From Planctomycetaceae bacterium (GTDB taxonomy: Bacteria > Planctomycetota > Planctomycetia > Planctomycetales > Planctomycetaceae): DNA of 64,000 nucleotides. The stretch lies in assembly GCA_024742875.1 (NCBI GenBank), contig JANSXP010000027.1, positions 1 through 64,000 of the forward strand, read 5' to 3'. Within the stretch, counting starts at the first letter, position 1; each line of letters begins with the position of its first letter. Positions 36,350-44,861 of this stretch are shown one piece after another. The notes under the pieces are model-generated. The model was not told the DNA's origin and made no database searches. It worked only from the letters and a program-made list of their open reading frames with translations. Both the position numbers and the translations under genes were made by a program.

Positions 36350-37315
36350 TCAGTTCCTGCCTTCGGCGGTGTCTGACGCGCCTGCCGCCATGGGCGTGAG
36401 GAACTTCAGCAAAATGCGATCGTCGACGATCCGCGTCGCCCCGTGCCCCTCACCGTTGACCTTCAGGTGCACCACCCCGCCATCCAGATAGCGGAAATAC
36501 TCCAGTGGCCCCTCAGACGATGTGGGAGTCATCAGTTGCTCGCCCTGATAACCATAATGCCGAGCCCACAGATACGTGGATTTTTCCGCCGGCAGGAATT
36601 TCAGCTTCCCGTCCTTCGCGCGGATGGCGGCCGAGGGCCCGCCTGCGTAGGGCACCAGACGATCTTCGGTTCCGGAGACATTCAACAATCGTTTGCCGGT
36701 CGGCGGCACGACCGCCTGCGTGTAGGAATTATCGGCACCACGACGTCGAAAACGGCTGCCGTCGTGCTGCCAGACATTCAGCGGACTGACGCAACTGATG
36801 TAGTTTCTGATCTGCGGCAGCTGTGATTCAATGGCCAGCTGATTGACCAGCGCCGCGCCGTTGGAACTGCCCATGATCGTCACGTTGTCGCCGGCGACAT
36901 TATCATATTGCTGCAGCCGCCCGATGATCGATTCGAGGAAGGCCAGATCGTCGGCCTCTGAGCGTTCGGAGACAATATTCCAGCTGCGTTCGTAGCCCTG
37001 CGGAAAGACCATGACATAGCGGCGGGAAATCTCCCGCAGTTTCCATGGAATTCCCTGGGAGGTCCTGCGGGCATCGCCGCCGTTGCCGTGCAGATAAATG
37101 AACACGGGCCAACGCTGTTCGGCCGTTGTTTTGGGGACTTTGACGAAGTAAGGCCTGTCGAAATCCGTTTCCTGTGACCACGTCTGCACGATGGCGTATT
37201 CCCCTGTGGTCAGACTTCTGTCCACCGGCTGCTCAAACAGACGCGCAGACTCCTCTTGCGCGAAACACGTCAGCCAGCCGCATAACGGCAGAATCCCCAT
37301 CAGAAATCTCAACAT
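36350..37315 (-). CDS. exported PHB-depolymerase/LpqC-type esterase
   Basis: 321 residues from the ATG at 37315, which has a perfect AGGAGG Shine-Dalgarno 7 nt upstream and opens a signal peptide (MLRFLMGILPLCGWLTCFA). The alpha-beta hydrolase core shows WPVFIYLHGNGGDARR (oxyanion region), GSSNGAALVNQLA (nucleophile, G-x-S-x-G), a probable acid in NVSGTEDRLVPYAGG and the histidine in NGEGHGATR. The arrangement matches the poly(3-hydroxybutyrate) depolymerase / feruloyl-esterase family. The natural substrate is not evident. It lies convergent to the DUF1552 gene, 35 bp apart. Confidence 0.85.
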   Translation of the reverse strand: MLRFLMGILPLCGWLTCFAQEESARLFEQPVDRSLTTGEYAIVQTWSQETDFDRPYFVKVPKTTAEQRWPVFIYLHGNGGDARRTSQGIPWKLREISRRYVMVFPQGYERSWNIVSERSEADDLAFLESIIGRLQQYDNVAGDNVTIMGSSNGAALVNQLAIESQLPQIRNYISCVSPLNVWQHDGSRFRRRGADNSYTQAVVPPTGKRLLNVSGTEDRLVPYAGGPSAAIRAKDGKLKFLPAEKSTYLWARHYGYQGEQLMTPTSSEGPLEYFRYLDGGVVHLKVNGEGHGATRIVDDRILLKFLTPMAAGASDTAEGRN

Positions 37316-37354
37316 CCGAACGCCTCCTGTTGCACGACACACTGAAACACCACC

Positions 37355-38454
37355 TCAGGGAAGGATGGCAAAATCCCGCGCGGATATTCCCCAGTCGATG
37401 CGATGAATCAGCTCCAGTTGATCGTCGCCGCCATCATCATTGCGAATTCGATAAACGCCCAGCGTACGATCACCAGATTCGCTGACCAGCAGGGAATTTC
37501 TGTCCGGCGACACGTCCAGCTTCCAGGGGATATCGCCCACAGACGTGCCGCCGGTCAGCCGCAATCGTCCGTCCTGCATCACGCGAAACACATAGACACG
37601 ATCTTCGTCCTGAACAAAATCGCGAACCGCGACGTACAGGCGTTTACCGTCAGAATCATGACCACATCAGACGCATGCAGTCCCCGCACCCCCTGCTGCC
37701 ACGGTGCTCGGCGGGGCCGTGTGGTGGCATGCTGAAGCGCGTTGAGATGTCCGTCGTCACTCATGTGAAAAACGCTGACACCCAGTTGCTGCTCATTGCT
37801 GAAGTAAACCACGTCAAGCTGAGGGTGATAAACATAGTGACGCGGACCAAACATCACCGGCGGTCGCGCGTTGAAGTCATTCAGCGGAGTCAGCGATCCG
37901 GCCGAGGCATCAAAGGCAAACTGATACAGAGCATTTTGATCTTTCACGCAGGGCACGTAGGCGAAACGATTATTGCGGCTGGTCAAAATCGCATGGGCGG
38001 CTTTGGTTGGAGTGGCAAAGGTCGCCGTCCGCGGTCCGACGCGACCGTCCTGTTGCAGACGATAAACGTCCGCCCGCCCGTCGCGATAACTGGCAGACAG
38101 CAGAAACTGCCCAGTCCGATCGACACTCGTGTATCCGGTGGCTGCCGGCAGGTCAGACTCCTGCTGCAACATAAGGCGACCATCGGTCAACTGCACGGTG
38201 GCGGCCCTGGGAGATCCGGATTCCATGCCGGTCACCACCAGCCGGTCGCCCGCATGATCAACGGCAATGCCGGACGGAGGCCAGTCGAGCGACAGTCGAG
38301 GCTGTTCGGCGGATTGGGAGCCTGCCGCAAAGACGTGAAACAGCCGAATGCAGCGGGATTTGGCATCTGGCACCACCACATGAAATGATTCGTCGCCCGA
38401 GGCAACGGCCAGCGTGCACCAACTGGTGATCACTCCGCACAAAATGAAAGACAT
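37355..38454 (-). pseudogene. lactonase-type seven-bladed beta-propeller (6-phosphogluconolactonase-like), frameshifted
   Basis: From the ATG at 38454 (AGGAG 5 nt upstream; signal peptide MSFILCGVITSWCTLAVA) the frame encodes propeller blades typical of the YkgB/lactonase family: DWPPSGIAVDHAGDRLVVTG, AHAILTSRNNRFAYVPCVKD, NALYQFAFD and HYVYHPQLDVVYFSNEQ. After the blade ending GLHASDVVM the frame runs into about 25 unrelated residues and stops. A second frame, entered at about 37660, continues the family exactly: DGKRLYVAVRDFVQDEDRVY, then WKLDVSPDRNSLLVSESGD, to the stop at 37355. A one-base loss near 37655-37662 restores 'M-I-S-D-G-K-R'. It is either a decayed gene or a sequencing error. 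Confidence 0.75.
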
Positions 38455-38642
38455 CGCTGCTCCTGTTTCCCATACCCCATGGACGCCCCGCCAGAGTATC
38501 CGATCCGTCACGCCCCGAAAGTCCCACACATGATCAAACACAGCAAACGGCAAACCACCGGATTAGCGCCCGGTCGACCGTTGTGTGTTCTCCATTGGCG
38601 GGTTAGAACCGTGGCTTACGCATTCTGTTCGGAGGTTGAACC

Positions 38643-39386
38643 GTGAGATTTTTGTTGTTGTTCGTTGCGACGTGCCTGCTGACAAACGCCCCAACGCCGG
38701 CTGACGACATTAATCCGTCCGTGCTGAACGGCCGCCAGGGCAACCGCTGGGTCGTGCCGCTCAGTGAGTCGGGCCCCACGAGAATCCCCAGAGTGTGCGC
38801 GAGTCTGCGGGGATCGTGGTTTGAGGGTCATCCCGAGGCATCCGTGGTTGTGCACCCGGAAATCGAGTACTGGGAGATTCGAGTCCAGGGCAAGCCGGTC
38901 AGCGGGAAGGTCGTGCTGGAATTCGATTCGCCTCCACTCACCCCCGAGGAAATTGCCCCCGTCAGACAGGCGGGGGATGGCACGCTGACACTTCGCTGCG
39001 GCCTCGGTATCACCACGGGGGAGAAGCTCCGGTTTGAGCCGCAGCCGCACAAAAACACAATTGGCTACTGGACCATTCCCACCGACAGTGTGACATGGAA
39101 GATCAACATCGACCGACCGGGCGCATTCAACGTGGGTGCGCTGCAGGGAGCCGCCAAAAACGGCGGCGGCATGGCAAAGCTGACGTTGCTGCAGGGAGAA
39201 ACAGTTGTGGATTCACTCGAGTTTCCGGCCCGGGTTACCGGCCACTTTCAAAACTTCCAGTGGCAGCACGCCGGGGTATTAAATGTCGCACAGCCCGGCG
39301 ACTACCAGGTGAAGGTGGAAGCGGTGAAAATTGACAGGGTGGCCCTGATGGATGTGCGGCAGATTCACTTCTCTCCCAAGCGCTAG
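38643..39386 (+). CDS. secreted beta-rich protein, unknown
   Basis: 247 residues. A signal peptide (MRFLLLFVATCLLTNAPTPA) is followed by an N-terminal part with several Trp/Glu-rich strands (EIEYWEIRVQGKPVSGKVVL) and a C-terminal domain (about 140-245) resembling a carbohydrate-binding galactose-binding-like fold: WTIPTDSVTWKINIDRPGAF, then GDYQVKVEAVKIDRVALMDV. That ending matches the pattern seen in planctomycete proteins appended to sulfatases and glycosidases, but the assignment is by eye. The start is 3 nt after a GGTTGAACC without a strong SD. No neighbour suggests a pathway. Confidence 0.65.
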   Translation: MRFLLLFVATCLLTNAPTPADDINPSVLNGRQGNRWVVPLSESGPTRIPRVCASLRGSWFEGHPEASVVVHPEIEYWEIRVQGKPVSGKVVLEFDSPPLTPEEIAPVRQAGDGTLTLRCGLGITTGEKLRFEPQPHKNTIGYWTIPTDSVTWKINIDRPGAFNVGALQGAAKNGGGMAKLTLLQGETVVDSLEFPARVTGHFQNFQWQHAGVLNVAQPGDYQVKVEAVKIDRVALMDVRQIHFSPKR

Positions 39387-39474
39387 TCTGACTGCCTCGA
39401 CCGCGCGGCCTCGAAATCCTCAGCACCCCTTCGATCGGTACTGGCAATTTCCCTGATCGCTTGCGCCTAATTGG

Positions 39475-39508
39475 CTTAGTTTCCTAATGCCCACTCGGAG
39501 AAACTAAG
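39475..39508. promoter_or_regulatory. 9-bp inverted repeat upstream of the response regulator
   Basis: CTTAGTTTC at 39475-39483 is perfectly complementary to GAAACTAAG at 39500-39508, separated by 16 nt, in an A/T-richer patch 62 bp before the receiver gene. It could be an operator (dyad centre-to-centre distance of 25 bp, between two and three helical turns) or a terminator for the upstream gene. There is no T-run, which favours a protein-binding site. Confidence 0.4.
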
Positions 39509-39569
39509 AATTTATCGCTGCCGCTGAACGGTTCACGGCACGTTTTTCCGGTCCAGGGTGGGGGCTGTC

Positions 39570-39953
39570 ATGAACAGCAAGATACTGGTTGTCGACGATT
39601 CCGCCCTGGCGCGCCGTGCGTTTCTGGCCAAGCCCCTGCGTGCCGCCGGGTATCAGGTCATTGAGGCGGTCAACGGCCAGGAGGGACTGGCTGCCTGGGC
39701 AAAACACAAACCGGATTTGGTCATCACCGACCTGCTGATGCCGGAACTGGACGGATTTGGCTTCGTGCATGCGCTGCGAGACGCCGAAGCGGATTGCCCG
39801 ATTATTGTCGCCAGCGCAGACATTCAGGATTCCTCCAGGAAACGCGTAGCGGCCCTCGATACGTTTGGCTTTCTCAACAAGCCGTTTCGCTACGATGAAT
39901 TGCTGCAGATGGTCTCGGACGCACTGTCTTTCGCGCCCGCAGCTGGCGAGTGA
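39570..39953 (+). CDS. stand-alone CheY-like response regulator receiver
   Basis: 127 residues from the ATG at 39570. A single receiver domain with all key positions: acidic pair D9/D10 (VVDDS), phospho-acceptor D54 in ITDLLMPELDGF, the Ser/Thr position in IIVASAD, and the conserved Lys in FLNKPFR. There is no output domain, so it should act through protein-protein contact, as CheY does. No histidine kinase is in the window; the next gene is a Ser/Thr kinase on the same strand, 340 bp on. That makes cross-talk possible but unproven. Confidence 0.9.
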   Translation: MNSKILVVDDSALARRAFLAKPLRAAGYQVIEAVNGQEGLAAWAKHKPDLVITDLLMPELDGFGFVHALRDAEADCPIIVASADIQDSSRKRVAALDTFGFLNKPFRYDELLQMVSDALSFAPAAGE

Positions 39954-40293
39954 GCCGCAGCGCAGTCAGCCCTGCCAGAGCAGACAGTCCGCGGCGGAAC
40001 ATGACGGATTCTGTCCATCACCACCATTCGGCAATGATTGAGAGTCCGCAGGTCAGCGTCTACACTCCGCTGGCGTCTCAGCCTGAGTCAAACAGCAGGC
40101 GGGCCGCTGACATTGGGCCCCAAACGAACGAAATATCGCAACATGTCAAATTTTGGCGAACCGCAGTAGCGAATTCTCTGTACGCGGTGTGGTCGCAGAT
40201 ATCATGGCTCCCGAACAGGCACCGGGGCAACGCTCATTTGTCTGCCAGCCTCTTCGCCTTCAGTCGACGTGCAGCGCAGGGCTCTCACACAAC
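39954..40293. other. gene-free stretch between receiver and kinase genes
   Basis: 340 bp containing open frames without recognisable protein. The kinase frame itself is open from 40153, but residues before the ATG at 40294 look non-coding. I see no hairpin terminator or strong promoter. Confidence 0.35.
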
Positions 40294-41757
40294 ATGGACA
40301 GTGCGAACAAATCCAGTGGAACGCCTTCCGACAGCGGGCAGAAGCCCGGCGAGGAATTCGATGCTGGTGCGCTGGTGGGATCGTACGTCGCCGGCGGCCG
40401 GTACAAGCTGCAGCGTCTGGCCGGTGAGGGCAGCATGGCCCACGTCTACATGGCCTGGGACGACCGCCTGTCGACTGACGTTGTTGTCAAGATCCCCAAA
40501 CCGGATCGCATTCAGGACGCCGCCTTTCGCCTGCGGTTTACCCAGGAACGCCAGCTGCTGGTCAAGCTCTCGCATCCGCATATCGTCCGGGTACTGGACA
40601 TGGGCGAGCACGAAGACCTGCCGTTTCTGGTCATGCAGTATCTGTCCGGCGGAGATCTGCTCGACCAGCTGCAGAAGATTCAGCAACTTGGTAAACGGGT
40701 GGCTGTCACAAGCGTGAGACAGTGGCTGCGTGAGATCGCCAGAGCGCTGGACTTTGTCGCCGATCAGGGCATGGTCCATCGCGATGTCAAGCCGTCCAAT
40801 ATTCTGTTCGACAACCATGGCAACGCATTTTTGAGCGACTTTGGCCTCGCCAGGATCACCTACGGAGAACATGTCGACACGGATTCGGAAATGACGGGCG
40901 CGGGGTTTGTTGTGGGAACTCCCAACTATCTGGCGCCCGAACTCATCTTTGGACAGCCCTTCGACGGGCGGGCCGACCAATACGCCCTGGGCCTTGTCAT
41001 ATACCATTTGCTGACCGGTTCCCCCCCGATGCAGGGCGCCAGCAGCGCGGCCACCATGGTCAATCAGACCACCAAGGTCCCGCCATTTCTCAATCGGGTC
41101 CGCAAAGATGTGCCGGAGGCGTTCGCACTCGCCGTCCAGAAGGCTATTCACAAGAAGCCGGAACAACGTTTTGCATCGTCCACAGAATTTGCCGATGCGG
41201 TGCTGGCATCACTTACGTCCACCGGGTCCGGAACACGTCCGGCAGCCGGCGCAGGTCGCCTCAAGCCGGCGGCCACCGTCAGGAAACCGCCTGAAAGGAA
41301 ACCGCCTGAACGCGAGCGTGCCGGGGCAATGGACACAGCGTTCGAGCAGCCGCCGAAAATCTCCACCGGTCCTAAGGGGCTGGTCACCTGTCCGGCGTGC
41401 CGTGTGCCACTGCCGCTGCTGCCGGCGCACGCCGGCCGCAGAGGACGATGCATTCACTGCCACACGCGTCTGAAGATTTCCAAAAACCTGACGAAGCTGA
41501 TCCAGTTACCGGAAGACGAAGGCGGCACTCGACCGCGCCGATCCGACGGAAGCGGCGAACTGATCATTGGGGAGAAGGTATTCGGCTGGCAGCTGTCCAG
41601 GAAGACGGCGATGACGATCGCCAGTGTGCTGCTGCTCATCACTTTGTGTGTGACCGTTTACCTGACCGTCTTTCTGACCGGCAAAAGCGATCAGGAAAAA
41701 CTCAAAGACAGAATCAAGGACAGCGGCAAGACGACCGAATCCGACTCGCGGGAATGA
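40294..41757 (+). CDS. membrane-anchored Ser/Thr protein kinase with four-Cys (zinc-ribbon-like) segment
   Basis: 487 residues from the ATG at 40294. The kinase domain spans about 37-305: loop AGEGSMAHVY (43-52), K66 in VVVKIPK, HRD at 162-164 (VHRDVKPSNILFD), DFG at 182-184 and LAPE near 213-216. The active-site residues are all kept. A Pro/Lys/Glu-rich linker (325-345) leads to CPAC (366-369) and CIHC (386-389), four cysteines with ribbon-like spacing. A single transmembrane helix follows (about 440-463) with a short charged outside tail (RIKDSGKTTESDSRE). The order kinase, Cys motif, membrane helix suggests a sensor linking redox or metal state to phosphorylation, but that is inference. 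The Cys motif could also be a structural zinc ribbon common in planctomycete kinases. Confidence 0.88.
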   Translation: MDSANKSSGTPSDSGQKPGEEFDAGALVGSYVAGGRYKLQRLAGEGSMAHVYMAWDDRLSTDVVVKIPKPDRIQDAAFRLRFTQERQLLVKLSHPHIVRVLDMGEHEDLPFLVMQYLSGGDLLDQLQKIQQLGKRVAVTSVRQWLREIARALDFVADQGMVHRDVKPSNILFDNHGNAFLSDFGLARITYGEHVDTDSEMTGAGFVVGTPNYLAPELIFGQPFDGRADQYALGLVIYHLLTGSPPMQGASSAATMVNQTTKVPPFLNRVRKDVPEAFALAVQKAIHKKPEQRFASSTEFADAVLASLTSTGSGTRPAAGAGRLKPAATVRKPPERKPPERERAGAMDTAFEQPPKISTGPKGLVTCPACRVPLPLLPAHAGRRGRCIHCHTRLKISKNLTKLIQLPEDEGGTRPRRSDGSGELIIGEKVFGWQLSRKTAMTIASVLLLITLCVTVYLTVFLTGKSDQEKLKDRIKDSGKTTESDSRE

Positions 41758-41922
41758 CGGCTCCCGGCAACTGCGATGCCCCGGTGCTGACACCTCACGG
41801 GGCTGCAATCATCGACCGTCTGTGATGGCCCCTCCGCGATTGACGTGACGCTGTGATCGTCACGCCGCCCTGATCGACGCAGGTCACCACCTTCAGAGAC
41901 GGCGATCTTCGCGCAGCAGACG

Positions 41923-42627
41923 CTAGACCAAATGCAGCCCGCATTCCTGCTTGCGTCCCTGAAAACGGGTATCACGTTCATGGCTGTCGTCGTCTGTCAC
42001 GGGACGACTGCTGTGAGCGTCGCCGACGGTCGTGTAGCCCTGGTAGAACAGCGGATGCCCCGGTAACTGGTGTCGCTGCATGTAGTAGTAAACATCTTTA
42101 CTGCTCCAGTTCAGAATCGGGTAGATGCGATGCCGATCACCCGTTGGCTTCACGCGTGGCAAAGCACTGCGATAGCTTGTCTGGCCGGATCGCAACCCGG
42201 ACAGCCAGCCGGTTGCACCGAGTTCTTTGAGCGTGCGTTCCATCGGCTCGACCTTGCGAATCTGATCGTAGCGGTTCAGATCGTCCACGCTTTCGCTTTC
42301 CCACAGACGTCCGAAACGAGCTTCCATCTGCGCGGGAGAAATGGGCGAACGGGCGACCGTCAGATTGAGATTCAGCAATTCCGTCAGCGTCTCGGCGTAT
42401 TCGTACGTCTCTGCAGGCAGATAGCCGGTATCCACCCAGATCACCGGCATGTTGGGACGAACCTGAGTGGCCAGATGCAGCATCACGGCAGACTGAATTC
42501 CAAAACTGGTGCTCAGGACCAGCCCGCGCCCAAATCTCAGGTCGGCCCACTCCAGAAGTTCTTCGGCCGACATGTTTTGAACGTCAGCGGATGCGTCTGC
42601 CTGTTTAACCTGCTGTAATACGGACAT
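41923..42627 (-). CDS. cysH: phosphoadenylyl-sulfate (PAPS) reductase
   Basis: 234 residues. It reduces activated sulfate to sulfite in assimilatory sulfate reduction, in the cytoplasm. The adenylate-binding P-loop-like motif [15 protein letters not shown] (near 40), [15 protein letters not shown] (near 66), [11 protein letters not shown] (near 146) and the C-terminal catalytic cysteine in KQECGLH (C229) are all present. The paired cysteines of the iron-sulfur (APS-type) branch are absent, which favours PAPS as substrate. A strong AGGAG precedes the ATG at 42627. It is alone here: no cysN/D, cysI or cysC is in the window. Divergent from the FMN-binding gene. Confidence 0.92.
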   Translation of the reverse strand: MSVLQQVKQADASADVQNMSAEELLEWADLRFGRGLVLSTSFGIQSAVMLHLATQVRPNMPVIWVDTGYLPAETYEYAETLTELLNLNLTVARSPISPAQMEARFGRLWESESVDDLNRYDQIRKVEPMERTLKELGATGWLSGLRSGQTSYRSALPRVKPTGDRHRIYPILNWSSKDVYYYMQRHQLPGHPLFYQGYTTVGDAHSSRPVTDDDSHERDTRFQGRKQECGLHLV

Positions 42628-42792
42628 GATTCTCTCCTGAAGGATGCGGGGAACCGAAGCCGTGAGGCTCGTGTCTTCCTCTTAAAGAGTGCGATTGCCG
42701 GACGCGTCTTACGGCCTCAACCGTGAATTTGCGGCCCAACCACTTTTGTGGCCCGATGCATCACATTCCCGTTTTTTTCGTGTAAGGAAACT

Positions 42793-43404
42793 ATGACGAG
42801 CATCACATCCATCGCGGATCTGGAGGCGATTTATGGCGTCCCCTCCACGGCAGCCGCAGTCAAAGTCAGCGACCGGCTCACACCGGAGTATCGGGCACTG
42901 CTGGAAGCCTCCGTGTTTCTGTGCCTGGCAACTGTTGGGCCTGAAGGCGTGGACTGTTCTCCGCGTGGAGATCGAAAACAACTCGTGCGGGTCGAAAGTG
43001 AAACCTGCGTGCTGCTGCCTGATCGCCGCGGCAACAACCGTATTGATTCTCTGAGGAACGTTGTTCGGGATCCCCGGTTGGCGCTGCTGGTGCTGTTGCC
43101 GGGCAGCGGAACCACGCTTCGCATCAACGGCACCGGTTCGATCCATGCCGATCCCGAACTTCTGGAGTCGTTTGCCGTGGACGGCCAGGCACCGAGGACC
43201 GTGTTGAAAATCCAGATCGACCAGGCCTACTTTCAGTGTGCGCGGGCCATTGTTCGATCAGGCCTCTGGGATCCTGATCACCATGTTTCCACGACGGAAC
43301 TGCCCGGACCGGGGCAAATCCTGCAGGCGATGAGTGACGGCGAGATCGATGGGCGTGCCTACGATCGGGAATGGCCGGAACGTGCACGCCGGACACTTTG
43401 GTAG
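42793..43404 (+). CDS. pyridoxamine 5'-phosphate oxidase-like FMN-binding protein (MSMEG_1061 family)
   Basis: 203 residues from the ATG at 42793, with AAGGA 6 nt upstream (an in-frame GTG at 42748 is less likely). The split-barrel FMN-binding fold is indicated by CLATVGPEGVDCSPRGDR near 43, VLLPDRRGNNRIDSLRN near 75 and TLRINGTGSIHADPELL near 105. The C-terminal IQIDQAYFQCARAIVRSGLWD matches the pattern of the MSMEG_1061 subgroup, some of whose members reduce flavins or F420-like substrates; the actual substrate is unknown. Divergent from cysH with a 165-bp intergenic region. Confidence 0.8.
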   Translation: MTSITSIADLEAIYGVPSTAAAVKVSDRLTPEYRALLEASVFLCLATVGPEGVDCSPRGDRKQLVRVESETCVLLPDRRGNNRIDSLRNVVRDPRLALLVLLPGSGTTLRINGTGSIHADPELLESFAVDGQAPRTVLKIQIDQAYFQCARAIVRSGLWDPDHHVSTTELPGPGQILQAMSDGEIDGRAYDREWPERARRTLW

Positions 43405-43537
43405 CCAGAGCCTGAAAATGGCCGTTTCCTGTCTCAGGTGGCAACACGGGAAATTCGGATGACCGTCCCTCTGTAATTCTCAGCGGCAGGACGGGTGTGG
43501 AAACATGCCCTGAGAATCCGCGGCCAAACGGGGCGTC

Positions 43538-43554
43538 TTAACATTTCCTTAACA
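43538..43554 (+). promoter_or_regulatory. Pho-box-like direct repeat upstream of pstS
   Basis: TTAACA (43538-43543), a 5-nt spacer and TTAACA (43549-43554) give an 11-bp period, the spacing of PhoP/PhoB recognition repeats (TTxACA pairs). It lies 77 bp before the phosphate-binding protein gene. This fits control by phosphate limitation. Known: repeat logic in other bacteria. Inferred: that it works here. Confidence 0.55.
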
Positions 43555-43630
43555 CTCATGAGTTCCACTCCCGCCGCGCAGGCTGGTTGGCCTGTGAACC
43601 AACTCCACGACTAATTATCGGGAACAGCAA

Positions 43631-44581
43631 ATGAGCTTCAAAAATGCTCTCGCCCTCTCTCTCTTGCTCCTCGTCGGATGTGTTGAGAAAGCGGAAGAAG
43701 GAACAACACCAGGTGGCAGCGCGGCCGGCGGATCGGCACAGATTGTCGCGGACGGCTCCAGCACAGTCGGCCCCATCACGAGTCTGATCGGTGAGGAATT
43801 CGAAAACGCGAATTCTGACGTCAAAGTTCTGGTCACAGTCACCGGCACAGGAACCGGCTTTGGCAAGTTCGCGGCCGGTGAAACGGACATCAATGATGCG
43901 TCTCGACCGATCAAGGACACGGAAAAGGCCAAGTGCGAAGAAAACGACGTCGAGTATGTGGAACTGATGGTGGCGATGGACGGTATTTCTGTCGTCGTCA
44001 ATAAAGACAACGACTTTGTGGATGCCCTCACCACTGCTCAGTTGAAGAAGATTTGGGAACCTGGCAGCACCGTCAAGACGTGGAAAGACGTGAATCCGGA
44101 ATGGCCGGCGGAAGAAATCCAGCTGTTTGGCCCTGGGCGAGAGTCTGGTACGTTTGACTACTTCACCAAGAAAATCAACGGTGAAGAAGGTGCCACACGA
44201 GATGACTATTCCCCCAGTGGTGATGATAATCTGCTGGTAACCGGAGTGGCGGGCAACAAGTTTGCCATGGGCTACTTCGGCTACGGCTACTACGAAAAGA
44301 GCAAAGACAAGCTGAAGCTGCTCAAGATCAGCCCCACGGAAGATCTGGCGGACGCAGTGGCTCCTGATCCGACAGCCATTCAGACGGGGACCTACAAGCC
44401 ACTGGCTCGCCCCGTGTTCATCTACGTGAATAAGGATTCGCTGAAGCGTCCGGAAGTGGCCAAATTCATCGAGTTTTACCTCGGTGAAGGTCAGAACTGC
44501 GTTCCCGTCGTCGGCTGTGTAAAAATGTCCGATGACGACCTGGCCAACAGCAAAGCGACGCTGGCTGACGCCATGAAATAA
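43631..44581 (+). CDS. pstS: phosphate-binding lipoprotein of PstS type
   Basis: 316 residues. A lipoprotein signal (SLLLLVGC, Cys17) is followed by the periplasmic binding fold. The phosphate-binding signatures VADGSSTVGPIT (near 44), VTGTGTGFGKFAAGETDIND (near 74) and GPGRESGTFDYF (near 170) are present. The mature protein is rich in acidic residues. No pstC, pstA or pstB follows; the next genes are hisC and hisB after a strong terminator. It is thus an isolated binding protein, either feeding a transporter elsewhere or acting in sensing or storage. A Pho-box-like repeat lies upstream. Confidence 0.9.
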   Translation: MSFKNALALSLLLLVGCVEKAEEGTTPGGSAAGGSAQIVADGSSTVGPITSLIGEEFENANSDVKVLVTVTGTGTGFGKFAAGETDINDASRPIKDTEKAKCEENDVEYVELMVAMDGISVVVNKDNDFVDALTTAQLKKIWEPGSTVKTWKDVNPEWPAEEIQLFGPGRESGTFDYFTKKINGEEGATRDDYSPSGDDNLLVTGVAGNKFAMGYFGYGYYEKSKDKLKLLKISPTEDLADAVAPDPTAIQTGTYKPLARPVFIYVNKDSLKRPEVAKFIEFYLGEGQNCVPVVGCVKMSDDDLANSKATLADAMK

Positions 44582-44640
44582 TCACCTCTGCTGCAGGCCT
44601 GCTGATCTCTGCAGCGTCTTAGGTCGCAAAAACGGATCTC

Positions 44641-44681
44641 AACCCGACACAGCCAAATGCGGTGTCGGGTTGTTTTTTTTT
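44641..44681 (+). terminator. strong rho-independent terminator after pstS
   Basis: A perfect 10-bp stem (AACCCGACAC / GTGTCGGGTT) with an 11-nt loop is followed by G and nine T's. It lies 60 bp after the pstS stop and separates it from hisC. Confidence 0.92.
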
Positions 44682-44861
44682 GGGGCCCAACAGGCGCTGA
44701 ACCTGACAGGAGAACGCTGCGTCCTGAGAAAACGGTCGGACGAAACGGAATGCAGCCGGGAATTTTCGGGCGTCGCCGGGAATTCTCCAGGGCCTCGTTA
44801 ACCGCGTCGAGGCGATGCGATATTGTAACCGGCCGCACACGATGACTGCACTGAGACCCAC

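Noticed and set aside
39950-40717. 255-codon + strand frame starting on the receiver stop
   Set aside because: Its 3' half overlaps the kinase gene in another frame, and its sequence has no family pattern; the kinase is strongly supported.
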